This document shows, piece after piece, positions 27,688 through 37,522 of a DNA stretch of 64,000 nt. The DNA lies in assembly GCF_000186865.1 (NCBI RefSeq), contig NW_008705573.1, positions 1,256,002 to 1,320,001 of the forward strand, given 5' to 3'. The DNA is from Aureococcus anophagefferens. Taxonomy: Eukaryota > Sar > Pelagophyceae > Pelagomonadales > Pelagomonadaceae. Position 1 is the stretch's first letter. Each line of letters starts with the position of its first letter. The position numbers and the translations under genes are program-made. Under the pieces are notes generated by a model. The model did no database searches and had not been told where the DNA came from. It saw nothing but the letters and a program-made list of their open reading frames with translations.

Positions 27688-29846
27688 TTACGGCACCTCG
27701 TCGGTGAGCTGGGCCCCGGGGCTCGGCACGCGCGGCGATCGCCGCGCGCGGAAGCGCGGCGCGGGCGCGTCGTCGTCGCTCCGGTCCGACCAGGACCGCG
27801 GGGGGATGACGTGGAGGTCGCCGTGGTCGCGGAGCGTGCGCCAGAGGCGCCGGAGCGGCGCCTCGTAGAAGTCGCGGAGGAGCGCGCGCGTCGCCTTGGC
27901 CATGGGCGGCGCGGCCTCGGCGTCGCGATGCCGCCGCGGCCGGAGCGCGTCGAGCGCGTGGTCCCAGAGGGACGTCCGGAGCGGCGCGACGTCGTAGCGG
28001 CCCTTGCGCCGCCGCAGCTGGGGCTCGAAGTCGTGGTAGGGCAGGCCGAGGCGGCCCTGGAGCCTGTGCCGAATTCAACCACTGGTTTCGGGGGTCCCCA
28101 CCAAACTTCAGAACTCTCTAGCTCGGTCACATCGAAGTCGATTCGGCTGATTCTTGGACGAATCGATTGCTCTCGTCGAGTTCTCGAAGCAGAGTTACAA
28201 AGCTCGCGTCAAAACGGTCGCATATGATCACATTGAAGTCGAATTGAATAGTTGAATTCGGCGCGGCCTGGAGCTCGTCGAGGACGCCGAGCGGGTCGCC
28301 GACGACGTCGTCGAAGAAGAGCACGTGGACCTGGCGCCGCGGGAAGTGGCCGTAGATGGACGAGAGCTGGGCCGCGTAGTCGCCGTCGGCGACGACGTCG
28401 ACGGCGCCGCCGGGCGCCTTGGCCCAGCGCGCGGGCAACCCCGCGGGCGCGAAGCGCGGCGCGTCGGCGCCGGCCGCGGCGTCGTCCGCGGCCGGCGCCG
28501 GCGGCGCCCGGAGGAAGAGCTTCGCGACGGTCGCGCCGCGGACGTAGGCGTCGAAGGTCTCCGGCGCGCAGGCCCCGGCCGCGCACGCGAGCGGCGATAG
28601 GTCGCCGCGGCCCGCGCAGTCGCCGACGTAGCCCTCGGCCTCGTCGAGCGTCCAGGCCGCGCGGAAGCAGCCGCGGCGCGGCGCCGCGGAGACGACGGCG
28701 CCCGCGGGCGACCGGGGCAGGGGCCGCGACACCTCGTAGAAGCGGCCGTGCCGCGCGTGGTGGCCTGTGCCGAATTCAACCACTGGTTTGGGTGGTCCTG
28801 ACCAAACTTGAGAATTCTCTAGCTCGGTCAAATCGAAGTCGATTCGGCTGATTTTTGGACGAGTCGATTGCTCTCGTCGAGTTCTCGAAGCACAGCCGAA
28901 GAGGTTGCGTCGAAACTGTCGCATACGCTCACATTGAAGTCGGGTTGAAGATTTGAATTCGGCACAGGTGGTGGCAATAGGCCGAGTACGCGCGGTCGAC
29001 GGGGTCGCGGAGCACGACGACCAGATGGACGCCCGGCACGAGGTGCCGCGCGAGCGCGAGCGCGTCGGGGAAGCGGGCGTAGCTCGGCGACTTCTCGAAG
29101 GTCGCGACGCCCGCGCGGGCCTCGTCGCGCGACACCGCCGGGAAGCTCCGGAGGTAATCGCGCCACGTCGCCTCGAGCGCGGCCGTGTCCGAGCCGTTGC
29201 CGGGGAGCTGGTCGAAGTAGTGGACCTCGCGCCGGTGGGCGGCGGGGCCGTCGCCGCGCCGGAGCGCCGGGTGGCGGCTCAGCCAGTCGCTCAGCGAGCC
29301 CGTCGCCGCCTTCTGCGCGCCGACGATGAGGAACGTCGGCAGGCAGCGCAGGGACTTTTCCGCGTCGGCGCCGCCGGCGAGGAAGCTGAGGGCGGCCCGG
29401 GCGACGCCCGCGCGGCCGCCGCCGGCGACGCACGCGCCCGCGTCGACGGCCGCGGCCGACGCGCATTTGGCGCGGCCGTCGAGCACGAACCTTCTCGGGC
29501 CCGCGGACCGGTCCTGGGCCGCCGTCGCGTCGCCGCAGGCGACGCGCGCCAGGCGCACGCGGGGCGCTGACAGCGGCGACGCCCGGCCCGCGACGGCGGC
29601 GTCGCGCAGCACGAGCACGAGCGTCGTGCACAGCGCCGCGCCGGCGAGCCAGAGCCGCGTCTGGAAGGACCGGCGGTGGCGGCTCCGGTCCGCCGTGTGC
29701 CGCTGCGCCTGGCTGGCGATCTCCTCGTTCCGCGCATGGATGCGGTTGAGGAGCATCGCGGCAGGTATGTTCGCGCCCGCGCGTTCGTCTCGAGCCCTGC
29801 AGAATTGCTCGTCCGCTGTGGCAAATTCGACTTCAATGTCTTCCAT
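27688..29846 (-). CDS. Type II membrane sulfotransferase (heparan-sulfate type)
   Basis: Three exons on the minus strand, 28976-29846, 28275-28764 and 27688-28063, sum to exactly 579 codons (578 residues). Both introns are family A introners. A cytosolic tail is followed by the signal anchor LWLAGAALCTTLVLVL (about residues 64-80). The sulfotransferase domain has FLIVGAQKAATGSLSDWLSR (PAPS 5' loop, about 174-190) and VVVLRDPVDRAYSAYCHHAR (3'-phosphate site), the latter rebuilt across intron 1. VHVLFFDDVVGDPLGVLDEL is rebuilt across intron 2. It is of the NDST/HS3ST type, acting on glycans in the Golgi. An upstream in-frame ATG at 29891 is possible. It is divergent from a plastid protein gene only about 70 bp away. 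Confidence 0.9.
28064..28274 (-). mobile_element. Introner element, family A, second intron of the sulfotransferase gene
   Basis: A 211-bp intron. Target duplication (plus strand) cctggagc at 28056-28063 and 28267-28274; on the gene strand gctccagg, so the donor is GC. The end nearest the donor has mutated from ctgtgccg to ccgcgccg, while the acceptor end keeps gaattcggcacag. Forward orientation relative to the host. Confidence 0.9.
28765..28975 (-). mobile_element. Introner element, family A, first intron of the sulfotransferase gene
   Basis: A 211-bp intron with perfect ends: 13-bp terminal inverted repeats ctgtgccgaattc/gaattcggcacag, and a perfect 8-bp duplication gtggtggc at 28757-28764 and 28968-28975. 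On the gene strand the duplication is gccaccac and its GC is the donor. Excision rebuilds SAYCHHARHG. This is the cleanest family A copy. Confidence 0.95.
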
Positions 29847-29918
29847 CCCTTGCTTTGCCCCCCTCCGCGGCTCCGGCGCGTGATGTGGCATCGGCCGAAG
29901 CTCTGCACGTGTGGATCC

Positions 29919-30413
29919 ATGCTGCTCCTCGCGCTCGTCGGGTCCTGCGCGGCGTTCGCGCCGGTGCAGCGCGCCTCCACCGCACCGACGCAGCGCGCGA
30001 ACCTCGCCGAGCGGACGGCGCCACCGCTTTCCGCCCTCCCGACGCGCCGGCGCGGCGTCGCGCTGCGCGGCGGCGGCGACGACGACGGCGACGACGACGA
30101 CGCGGCCATGGCGAGCTTCCTCCGGGGCAAGATGGCGGAGGAGAAGGCGGCGCCGAACCCCGTGGCGAATTTCTTCTCGAAGCTCGGCAAGGGCCTCGAC
30201 GACTTCGTCGACGACGCGATGGACCGGAAGCTCGGCAACGGCGACAAGTTCTACGGCAAGCGCAAGAGCAACTTCTACGGCGCGGGCGACGAGGGCAAGC
30301 GGGCCTTCGAGGGCGACAGCTCCGAGGACTACGCGGGGCCGCGGACCGGCGGCTACTTCCAGCTCGACAGCGAGGGCCGGCCCGTGTCGCGCCGAGGCAA
30401 GCGCCTCGACTAA
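29919..30413 (+). CDS. Putative plastid-targeted protein of unknown function
   Basis: 164 residues from ATG 29919 (an in-frame ATG at 29884 is possible). MLLLALVGSCAAFAPVQRAS is a signal peptide with cleavage before Phe-Ala-Pro, followed by a Ser/Thr/Arg-rich transit peptide, the bipartite plastid import signature. The mature part has an acidic stretch (GGGDDDGDDDDAAM), a short helix NFFSKLGKGLDDFVDDAMDR and a Gly/Tyr-rich basic end. No enzyme motif. The family is unknown; by size and composition it could be a thylakoid or stroma accessory protein. Confidence 0.65.
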   Translation: MLLLALVGSCAAFAPVQRASTAPTQRANLAERTAPPLSALPTRRRGVALRGGGDDDGDDDDAAMASFLRGKMAEEKAAPNPVANFFSKLGKGLDDFVDDAMDRKLGNGDKFYGKRKSNFYGAGDEGKRAFEGDSSEDYAGPRTGGYFQLDSEGRPVSRRGKRLD

Positions 30414-30431
30414 GGCGCCGGGATCACAGTT

Positions 30432-30483
30432 CTATTCGAGGGCCGCGCGAGGGCGCTCTATTCGAGGGCCGCGCGAGGGCGCT
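30432..30483. repeat. 26-bp tandem duplication between two genes
   Basis: ctattcgagggccgcgcgag followed by ggcgct is present twice, beginning at 30432 and 30458. It lies between the 3' ends of the plastid protein gene and the next minus-strand gene. Confidence 0.75.
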
Positions 30484-30512
30484 CGCTCCCGCGCGCGCGG
30501 CGCCGCGGGCCG

Positions 30513-31005
30513 CTAGAGGTCCCGTTTCCTCCGCGGCTTGAAGAACCGGCAGGGCTGCCGCTGGACGTTGTCCTCGATGGCGCAGTACGTCTCCTGCGCG
30601 CGGGCGGCGCGTCGCGGCGGCGCGTCGCGGCGCGCGCGCGGGGCGCGGGCGGCGCGCGTGCATGGTGCTGATCTGCTCGCTCGCCGGGTTCGGGTGCGGT
30701 CGCTTCTTCGCCATCTCCGACTCCGGCGTCCCGGCGAGGTAGTCGCGGAAGGCGTCGCAGAGGTACATGTCCGCGTTCGCCGGCTGGTCGCAGAACCTGC
30801 GCGCGGGGAAAACGTCCGCGCCGGCCGCGGCGCGGCGCGACGCCGCGGGACCGCGCCAGTGGTGCATGGCGAGCATGTCGACCTCGACCTCCTTCCGCTC
30901 GCGCGCCTTGCGCGCCTCCGCCTCCTCGGGCGTCTCGCCCTCGACGGGCGGCGCGCCGGCGCGGGCCAGCAGGCTCACGAGCACGACGGCGGCCGCGCGC
31001 CGCAT
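30513..31005 (-). CDS. Small secreted or organellar hypothetical protein
   Basis: Two exons, 30658-31005 and 30513-30593, with a 64-bp GC-AG intron, sum to 143 codons. The N-terminus MRRAAAVVLVSLLARAGAPP is a signal peptide. The mature region is charged (EEAEARKARERKEVEVDMLA) and then carries RRFCDQPANADMYLCDAFRD. After the junction come YCAIEDNVQRQPCRFFKPRR and a KRDL end. Four Cys in total. The frame through the intron instead gives a long Arg/Ala run, which argues for the splice. No family is recognised. The C-terminal KRDL resembles an ER-retention signal but may be chance. Confidence 0.6.
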
Positions 31006-31269
31006 GGCCCTCGACCGCGCGTCCGCGTCGCTTCCGCGGCGTCCGGGCCCCTGCCGCGGGCGAGTGCACCGGACTTTGGTTGCGTTCCGCCGACGGTCGA
31101 CGGCGAAGATGCGTGAGGAAGGTCTACTTGCTCATAAAATGGTACCAGACGTTGCGAGGCTGCCCCCTATAATATGTTGAAGAGAAATCTATAGCTAGCC
31201 GAGTGATGTCCAGCACTTGCCTTCACGAGTGGCTTCACACTCGCTCTCGAGTGCCGCTTGGGCAGCGCG

Positions 31270-33156
31270 ATGATGGCTGCCCGCTGGCTGGCCGTGATCG
31301 CGCTCGCGGCCGGATGCGACGCCCTCTTCGCGGCGAAGAGCGAGCCCGTCGTCGAGCTCGACGGCGAGACGCTCGAGGCGGCGCTCGCGGCGGCGCCGGT
31401 GGCCGTCGTGTCCTTCGGCGCGCCCTGGTGCGCCCACTGCCGGCGCTTCGAGCCCCAGTTCCTCGAGGCGGCGAGCGCGGTCCGGGACGCGGGCCTCGAC
31501 GTCCTCTTCGGGTCCCTCGACGCCGCCGAGGACCGGGCCGTCGCCGACGCCTACGGCGTGCGGGGCTACCCGCACGTCAAGTGCTTCCGCTTCGGCCGCT
31601 TCGTCGGCGACTACGAGGGCCCCAACGAGGCGGCGCCCCTGGCGCGCTGGGCGAAGCGGCGCGCGCGGCCGGCGGTGAGCGAGCTCGCGGACTGGCCCGG
31701 CGCGCGCGACTTCTTCGGCAAGCTGCTCCTCGACGGCGCGCTCGAGGCGCTCGTCAGGGCAGCAAAAGGGTGCGACATGCCCAACTTCAAAGGCTCATAT
31801 CTCGGCCGTTTTCCACTCGTTTTGGCTGATTTTTGGACGAGCGATCATCTCTCGGAACGGTTTCGAAGCGTGGATGCTTTCTTCGGAACGCGCGCGCGGA
31901 ACACTCACGTTGAAGCGACGTTGAATCACCCTTTTGCTGCCCAGGCGCTCGTCGTCGGCGTCTTCGCGCGGAACGACTCGGACGCCGCGCGGCGCTTCGC
32001 GTCCGTCGCGAACCTCGAGGACGACGAGGACCGCGTCGCCTTTGCGCTGACGACGCGGCCGGACCTCGTCGCCGAGGCCGCGAACCACGACTTCGGCGTC
32101 GACGAGTTCGGCGCCTTCGCGGACGCCGTCGTCGTCGTCGAGGCCAACGACGGCGACGACGTGTCCGTGCTCGGCGTCGACGACGCGACGCCGGCGTCGG
32201 CCATGGCGGCCTTCGTGGGCGCGCGGCTCACGCCCCTCGTGACGCGCTTCGAGAGCGCGAAGGGCGCCGCGCTCTTCTACGAGCACCGCGGCCCCGCGGT
32301 CCACGCGCTGCTCGTCGTCGACGAGAAGTCGAAGCGGGCGCTGGCGGCGACTTCCGCCCTCGCCGACGCCGCGGAGGTCGAGCGGAGCCGCGTGCGCCAC
32401 GTCGTCGTCCCCGCGGCCGAGGAGCGCGTGCTCAAGCACTTCTCGCTCGACGCGGCCTACGACCTGCCGACGGTGATTTTGTGCGACATGCGCGTCGTCG
32501 CGGATCTCGACGTCGACGTCGACGGCGCGCCCCCGTCGCGGGAGGCCATCCTCGGCACGCCGCGGACCTACACCTTCGCGGCCTGGGCCGCGGCCTCCGG
32601 CGGCGACAAGTCCGTCTTCGACGCGGACGACCTGCTCGCCTTCGAGGCGGCCATGTTCGCCGGCGAGCTCGAGCCCTGGCTCCGGTCGGAACCCATGATC
32701 GGCGGCCCCGGCGACGCGCGCCGGGCCGCGGCGGCCGCGAACGCCGAGGGCCGCGTCGTCGAGCTCTCGGGCAAGTCGTTCGCGGCCGTCGTCGACTTCC
32801 ACCGCCGGGACCCGGCGAGCGACGCCGACTTCTTCGTCCTCTTCCACGCGCCCTGGTGCGGCCACTGCGCGTCGCTCGCGCCGACCTGGGAGGCCCTCGC
32901 GCGGCTCTACGCGCCCGTCGACTCCGTCGTCGTCGCGCGCATGGACGCGACGAAGAACGAGATCGACGACCCCGGCGTCCTCGTCGACGGCTTCCCGACG
33001 ATCTACCTCTTCCCCGCCGACCGCGACGCCAAGCCCGCGCTCTACGAGCACGCGCACGACCTCGACTCGTTCAGCCGCTTCCTCAAGGAGCGGGGGACGC
33101 GGTCCTTCGACGTCGCCGGCCTCAAGGGCGGCGGCGAGTATAGAGAGGAGCTCTAA
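31270..33156 (+). CDS. Protein disulfide isomerase
   Basis: Two exons, 31270-31746 and 31945-33156, total 563 codons (562 residues) after removing a family B introner. The signal peptide is MMAARWLAVIALAAGCDALF. The first thioredoxin domain has VSFGAPWCAHCRRFEPQFLE (active site CAHC, near residue 55). Two redox-inactive thioredoxin-like domains follow. The second active domain has LFHAPWCGHCASLAPTWEAL (CGHC, near 460) and VDGFPTIYLFPA (cis-Pro). The protein ends EYREEL, a likely H/KDEL-type ER retrieval variant. The a-b-b'-a' order and length fit PDI. The first site CAHC is a variant that may differ in redox potential. The unspliced 66-codon insertion happens to stay open, so the introner would be missed by frame alone. 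Confidence 0.9.
   Translation: MMAARWLAVIALAAGCDALFAAKSEPVVELDGETLEAALAAAPVAVVSFGAPWCAHCRRFEPQFLEAASAVRDAGLDVLFGSLDAAEDRAVADAYGVRGYPHVKCFRFGRFVGDYEGPNEAAPLARWAKRRARPAVSELADWPGARDFFGKLLLDGALEALVRAAKGCDMPNFKGSYLGRFPLVLADFWTSDHLSERFRSVDAFFGTRARNTHVEATLNHPFAAQALVVGVFARNDSDAARRFASVANLEDDEDRVAFALTTRPDLVAEAANHDFGVDEFGAFADAVVVVEANDGDDVSVLGVDDATPASAMAAFVGARLTPLVTRFESAKGAALFYEHRGPAVHALLVVDEKSKRALAATSALADAAEVERSRVRHVVVPAAEERVLKHFSLDAAYDLPTVILCDMRVVADLDVDVDGAPPSREAILGTPRTYTFAAWAAASGGDKSVFDADDLLAFEAAMFAGELEPWLRSEPMIGGPGDARRAAAAANAEGRVVELSGKSFAAVVDFHRRDPASDADFFVLFHAPWCGHCASLAPTWEALARLYAPVDSVVVARMDATKNEIDDPGVLVDGFPTIYLFPADRDAKPALYEHAHDLDSFSRFLKERGTRSFDVAGLKGGGEYREEL
31747..31944 (+). mobile_element. Introner element, family B, in the PDI gene
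   Basis: A 198-bp intron; 198 is divisible by three and free of stops in the host frame. Target duplication gcgctcgt at 31747-31754 and 31945-31952, perfect. Termini cagggcagcaaaaggg and cccttttgctgcccag. Same orientation as the SUCLG1 copy and highly similar to it. Confidence 0.93.
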
Positions 33157-33594
33157 GAAGAGAAGTAACGGAAATCCCTAGCTTACGAGCGGAGCGCGCG
33201 GGGGAGGTCCCGTACGACGACGACTCCGCGCACGACGAGTCGCCGCCGCACTCGTCGGACGGTAATGATTACTGAGTTTGGCCTTCTATGACGCCGCTTA
33301 TCCAGGGGTTGCTCGCGGGGTACCTCGGCGAACCGAGCCAGGCGGCGGCCGAAGGCCTAACATATCCCGCCGGCGGCCGCGGCCAAGTGCGCCGCGCGGT
33401 GCGGCGTAACGCCGAGGTTCGGTCGCGCGCCGAGCCGGGCGTCGGGGACGCGGGGGGAACTTGCAGGTACGTCGTATCCGGGTCGATGCACTGGTCGAAG
33501 ATCTGGACCTCTTCATCCTCGCACTCGGAGAGTCGACGGTGCTGCGCGGCCTTGGTCACGGAGTCCTCGAGCGACGACGACGCGCGGAACGCCA
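33157..33594. other. Interval with a possible stranded coding remnant
   Basis: About 440 bp. 33160-33300 holds nothing recognisable. On the minus strand 33430-33594 reads, directly after the stop of the upstream sulfotransferase, AFRASSSLEDSVTKAAQHRR, LSECEDEEVQIFDQCIDPDT; this has normal, non-repetitive composition but no start codon. It may be an exon of a gene I cannot assemble or the 3' remainder of a disrupted gene. Confidence 0.4.
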
Positions 33595-34530
33595 CTACGG
33601 CTGCTCCGACACATAGTTTGGATTCGCAACGTTCGCATGGGCATTTATGAATGTGTCCTTTCCAATGCCATAGTGGTCCATAATCGGTTTTAAGCGCCTG
33701 TACATGTACTCGGAATCAAACACATCACGTGGGAACGCCAAGGTGATTACTTCCTGGTCTTCATTGGATAAGTAATAAAACATGTGCGCGAGCATGGCAT
33801 TGTTCTTTTCAAGCATTTGTGTCATATTGTGTGCACCAGCCCAATAACCTCCCCGTTTTTGCGGTGCCTTGGAACGACTCTCGGCCACTTTATGTGGGTC
33901 TCTCATAGGTACCACGAACCAACGGAAATATGCATGTTCGTGGGGGTGATTTTTGTGGTAGTTGACATAATGATCGAGATGTGTCATCGCCTCGGGCGCT
34001 TTTACAATATCGCGCCCTCGGGCAGGTTTCGCATGTTCTAGTCCCGCGTGGGAACTTGTCAGTTCAGCTTTGGCGACTTCTGTTGCAGAGAATCCAGTTG
34101 GAAGACCGAGTGTGGTAAACAAGTTCATTAAAAATGTCGTTCCGGCCCGCCCAGTGCCAGTTACGAGCGTTAATGGTCTTTTGGAATGAGGAGGATCTTT
34201 CGAGAACGCGGCGTCGACCTCCGACTGCGGCGCGGCGTCTTTCGCCGCCCACTTCTTCAACCACCCCTCGCTCGCTTCCACCGCCGCCGCGCGCGACTCT
34301 GCCGCCGCGAATTGCTCGCGCAGGGCCTCGACCTCCGACGCCTTCGACGGCTCCTTCAAGAAGCGGCTCTTGACGACGGCCTTCGCGGGCGACTCCGCCG
34401 ACGTCGCGAGCTCGAGGCTCGCCTCCGCCGCCGCGAGGCGCGCGCGGCGGTCCTCGTTCTCGGCGCGCGGGTCGCGGTGCGCCTCGGCGGTAACGATCAG
34501 AACCGTACAGAAGCCCTTGCGCCAGTTCAT
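33595..34530 (-). CDS. Sulfotransferase-family protein with a composition break
   Basis: A 311-residue frame from ATG 34530. Residues 1-110 are a charged, helical stalk (RRARLAAAEASLELATSAES, EALREQFAAAESRAAAVEAS) in the usual GC-rich codon style. From about residue 112 (plus position about 34195) codons become AT-rich. This part encodes the catalytic-looking domain LTLVTGTGRAGTTFLMNLFT (P-loop-like PAPS site), FVVPMRDPHKVAESRSKAPQ and a helical end ANPNYVSEQP. The G-x-G-R-A-G-T-T loop fits the bacterial-like sulfotransferase fold. No intron is needed. The codon change inside one frame suggests that the domain was acquired from a lower-GC source. Confidence 0.7.
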   Translation of the reverse strand: MNWRKGFCTVLIVTAEAHRDPRAENEDRRARLAAAEASLELATSAESPAKAVVKSRFLKEPSKASEVEALREQFAAAESRAAAVEASEGWLKKWAAKDAAPQSEVDAAFSKDPPHSKRPLTLVTGTGRAGTTFLMNLFTTLGLPTGFSATEVAKAELTSSHAGLEHAKPARGRDIVKAPEAMTHLDHYVNYHKNHPHEHAYFRWFVVPMRDPHKVAESRSKAPQKRGGYWAGAHNMTQMLEKNNAMLAHMFYYLSNEDQEVITLAFPRDVFDSEYMYRRLKPIMDHYGIGKDTFINAHANVANPNYVSEQP

Positions 34531-34779
34531 GGTTCACTTTACCTGCGGCGACGCGATCTCGGCGAAGCGGCTCGAGCCGGTCGACGTCGTCGCCGAAATC
34601 GCGAGGCTCGGGGGCTCCGAGGCGCGCGTCGGGCGATGCACTCTGAGGGGGGCGGGCAACGCGAATCAACCCCTAAAACGGCGCAAGAGCGCGCGCAAAG
34701 CCCGCGCCGGCGCGCGGTGTTGTGCGCCGAGGACCTGTGTAGAATTCGCCGATTTCCCACTTGGCTTTCCCCTATTTTT

Positions 34780-37522
34780 TTACGCCGAGCGGTTCCGGAG
34801 GTCGATGACGCAGACGCCGATGTTGTCCTGGGACTGGCGGACGAGCGCCTCGTGCGTGAGCGCCGTCGCCGCGTCCTGGTAGCGGCTCGGGCTGGCGGCC
34901 GCCGCCGCGAGCCGCGCCCGCACGAAGCGGACGGCCTCGTCGGACGACGTCGTGTCCCAGAGGCCGTCGGTCGCGAGGATGAGGAACTCGTAGGCCGCGC
35001 TCTCGGCGACGAAGACGTGGGGCTCCGGCACGAGGTACTTGGCGAGGTCGCGGTTGCCGATGGACCGCGTGACGACGACGCGGCCCTCGACGCGCGGCAC
35101 GGCGCCGGAGGCGTCGACGGCGCCGCCGAGGGCGACGATGCGCGCCGCCTCGGCCGCGTCCGCGGCGACGTGGTCGTAGGACGCGTCCACGGCGCGGCCG
35201 TCGGCGCCGCAGCCTGTGTGCAAATCAACCAGTGAGCTGGGACGTCGGGGCCAAACTTCAGAATTCTCTAGCTCGGTCAAATCGAAGTCGATTCGGCTGA
35301 TTTTTGGACGAATCGATTGCTCTCAGCAAGTTCTCGAAGCACGGCGGAAGTTCTCGTGTCAAAACATTCGAATACGCGCACATTGAAGTCGGGTTGAAGA
35401 TTTGATTTGCACACGGGCGGCAGCAGAGCACGGCGCGCGAGTCGCCGACGTTCGCGACGAGGAGCGCGCCGTTGTCGGCGACGGCGGCGACCGTCGCCGT
35501 CGTGCCCGACCGCCGCCGCGTGCCGAGCCGGTCGCGGCCCAGCGCCGCGAAGCCCGCGTCCGCCGCGCGGAACGCGGCCGCGACGTCCGCCGCGCGCGGC
35601 CGCCGGAGGTCGGCTTTCTCCTCGAGGAGCCGCGGCAGCGCGTGCGCCGCGTAGCGCGCGGCCTCGCGGCCCTCGTGGCCGTCGAAGACGCCCCAGAGCG
35701 TGAAGTTCTCGCGGTACGCGACCGCGTAGTGGTCCTCGATGGTCTCGCGGCGGCCCCGGACGTCGCAGAAGCCGGACCGCGGGTCGTCGGGGAGCAGCGC
35801 GTGCGTGGACAGGCAGCCCGGGAGGGTCGACGCGTCGTAGACGCAGAAGGCGCCGGGCCGCTTCGCCGCGGCGTAGACGCGGCAGCTCTCCCAGACCCCG
35901 AAGGAGCGCCGGTGGCCCGGCACGCGGTACTCCCGCGCGTCGAGCGCGACCGCGGCGTCGCCCGCGAGCGCGCGCGCCTGGTCCCGGCGGAAGAAGGCGT
36001 GGGACGCCAGCGCGTCCGCGGGGAGGAGCCGGTCCCGCGGGTCGTGGGCCAGCAGGCGCCGCAGCAGGTCGACGCCGTCGACGCCGAGGAACCGGTCGTA
36101 GCCGATCTCGAGCGGGTCGCGCCGCTGGAGCTCGCCCGCGAAGTCGTCGTCGCCGCAGGCGGCGACGCCGGGGAAGATACAGAGGTCCGCGAGCGCCGCG
36201 CGGAGCAGCGCGCGCTCGACGTCCGCGGGCGCCTCGCGCCGAAGCCGCCAGCTCAGCACCGCGCGCGTCCGCTGGTCCACGGTCAGCGCCTGCCGCGTGC
36301 CCAGCAGGAGCTCGAGCAGGAGCACGCCGAGGCTCCAGGCGTCGTAGGCCGGCGCCGGCGCGTAGAAGGTGTCCTCGTCGGCGAAGAGGACCTCGGGCGG
36401 CATGTACTCGACGGTCTCCTCCTCGCGCGACGGCCCGAAATCGCCGAAGAGCCCCGCGGCCTCCGCGGCCGGCGACCACGCGCTCGACAGGTCGATGACC
36501 GCGACGCGGAGCGCGCCGTCGTCGCCGAGCGCGACGGCGACGTTCGAGAGCTTGAGGTCGCGGTGGACGACGCCGCGGCCGTGGAGCTCCGCGGCGCCCG
36601 CGAGGAGTTTTCGCGCGAGGTCGCGGAACCACGCGGGCCCTTCCGCGCTCCGCCGGAGCGCGCGCCACGACTCCGACGGCTCGAGGAGGCCCGACGACGT
36701 CGGCGAGAACGCGTAGTCGTGGAGCGTGACGCCCGCGTCCTCGAAGACGAGCCAGAGGTCGCCGCCGTCGCGGAAGCGCTCGACGAAGCCCGCGACGCCG
36801 CGCGCGCCCCGGAGCGCCTCGCCGAAGAAGACCTCGCGCGCCGCGGCCTCGCGGACGTGGCCGCCCTTCTCGAGGAACATGCGCTTGAGCACGAACGCGC
36901 CGCCCGTCGCCGCGTGCTCGCCGCGCCAGACCTCGCCGTGCGCGCCCCGGTTCACGCGGCGCGTGAACCGCCAGCGGAACGACGACCCCGCGACGACCGC
37001 GCCGCCGCCCGCGGCCTCGGGCGGCGGCGGCGGCGGCAGCGCCTTCGTCGGGTGCGGCAGCGCCGCCGTGAAGTGCGCGACGCCCGCGAGCGGCGCCTCG
37101 AGGCGCTGCGACCCGGCCGCGCGCTCGAGCTCGCGGAGCACGTAGCCGCCGACGACGGCGCCCGGCGCGACGGGCGGCGCGCCGAGGCGCGGCACGGCCT
37201 CCGCGTCCCCGCGGGCGGCGCCCGCGAGCGCCTCGGCGGGCCGCGCGCCGCCGCCGCCGCCGCCGACGGCGTCGCCGCCGCGGAGGTGCCGCACGTAGGC
37301 CGCGAGGAACGAGCACGAGATGAGGAGCGCCAGCACCGCGAGCCAGGCGACGAGCGCCTGCCGCGTCTCCGCGGCCGCGCGGCGCCGCCGCGGCGACATC
37401 TTGCCCAGGGCCGCGCCGTCCTGCGACGCGGACCGCGCGCGCGGCGCGCGCCGCGGCGGCGTCGTCGCCGCCGCGTCGACGCTCAGCTCGACGCCGTCGA
37501 CGTCGATGCGCCGTCGATGCAT
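34780..37522 (-). CDS. Membrane-anchored protein kinase-PP2C phosphatase fusion
   Basis: Two exons, 35425-37522 and 34780-35213, total 844 codons (843 residues); the intron is a family A introner. The N-terminus is cytosolic with one span, ALVAWLAVLALLISCSFLAAYV (about 55-76). The kinase domain (about 170-530) has RVNRGAHGEVWRG (Gly loop), AFVLKRMF (Lys), VVHRDLKLSNVAV, and AVIDLSSAW where DFG is expected (D-L-S), then EYMPPEVLF. The PP2C domain follows: SGFCDVRGRRETIEDHYAV, LWGVFDGHEGREAARYAAHA, GTTATVAAVADNGALLVANV, GDSRAVLCC rebuilt across the intron, ATDGLWDTTSSDEAV and SQDNIGVCVIDL. All metal-binding Asp of PP2C are present. Kinase and phosphatase in one chain suggests opposing activities on a shared substrate. 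Confidence 0.9.
35214..35424 (-). mobile_element. Introner element, family A, in the kinase-PP2C gene
   Basis: A 211-bp intron inside the PP2C GDSRAVLC motif. Target copies on the plus strand are gccgcagc (35206-35213) and gcggcagc (35417-35424), one mismatch; on the gene strand the donor is the GC of gctgccgc. Termini belong to the ctgtgtgcaaatc sub-type. Forward orientation. Spliced frame: VLC-CGADGRAVD. Confidence 0.92.

Noticed and set aside
31747..31944. Introner in PDI read as coding (66 extra residues)
   Set aside because: The frame stays open by chance. The duplication, the family match and PDI homology all say it is an intron.
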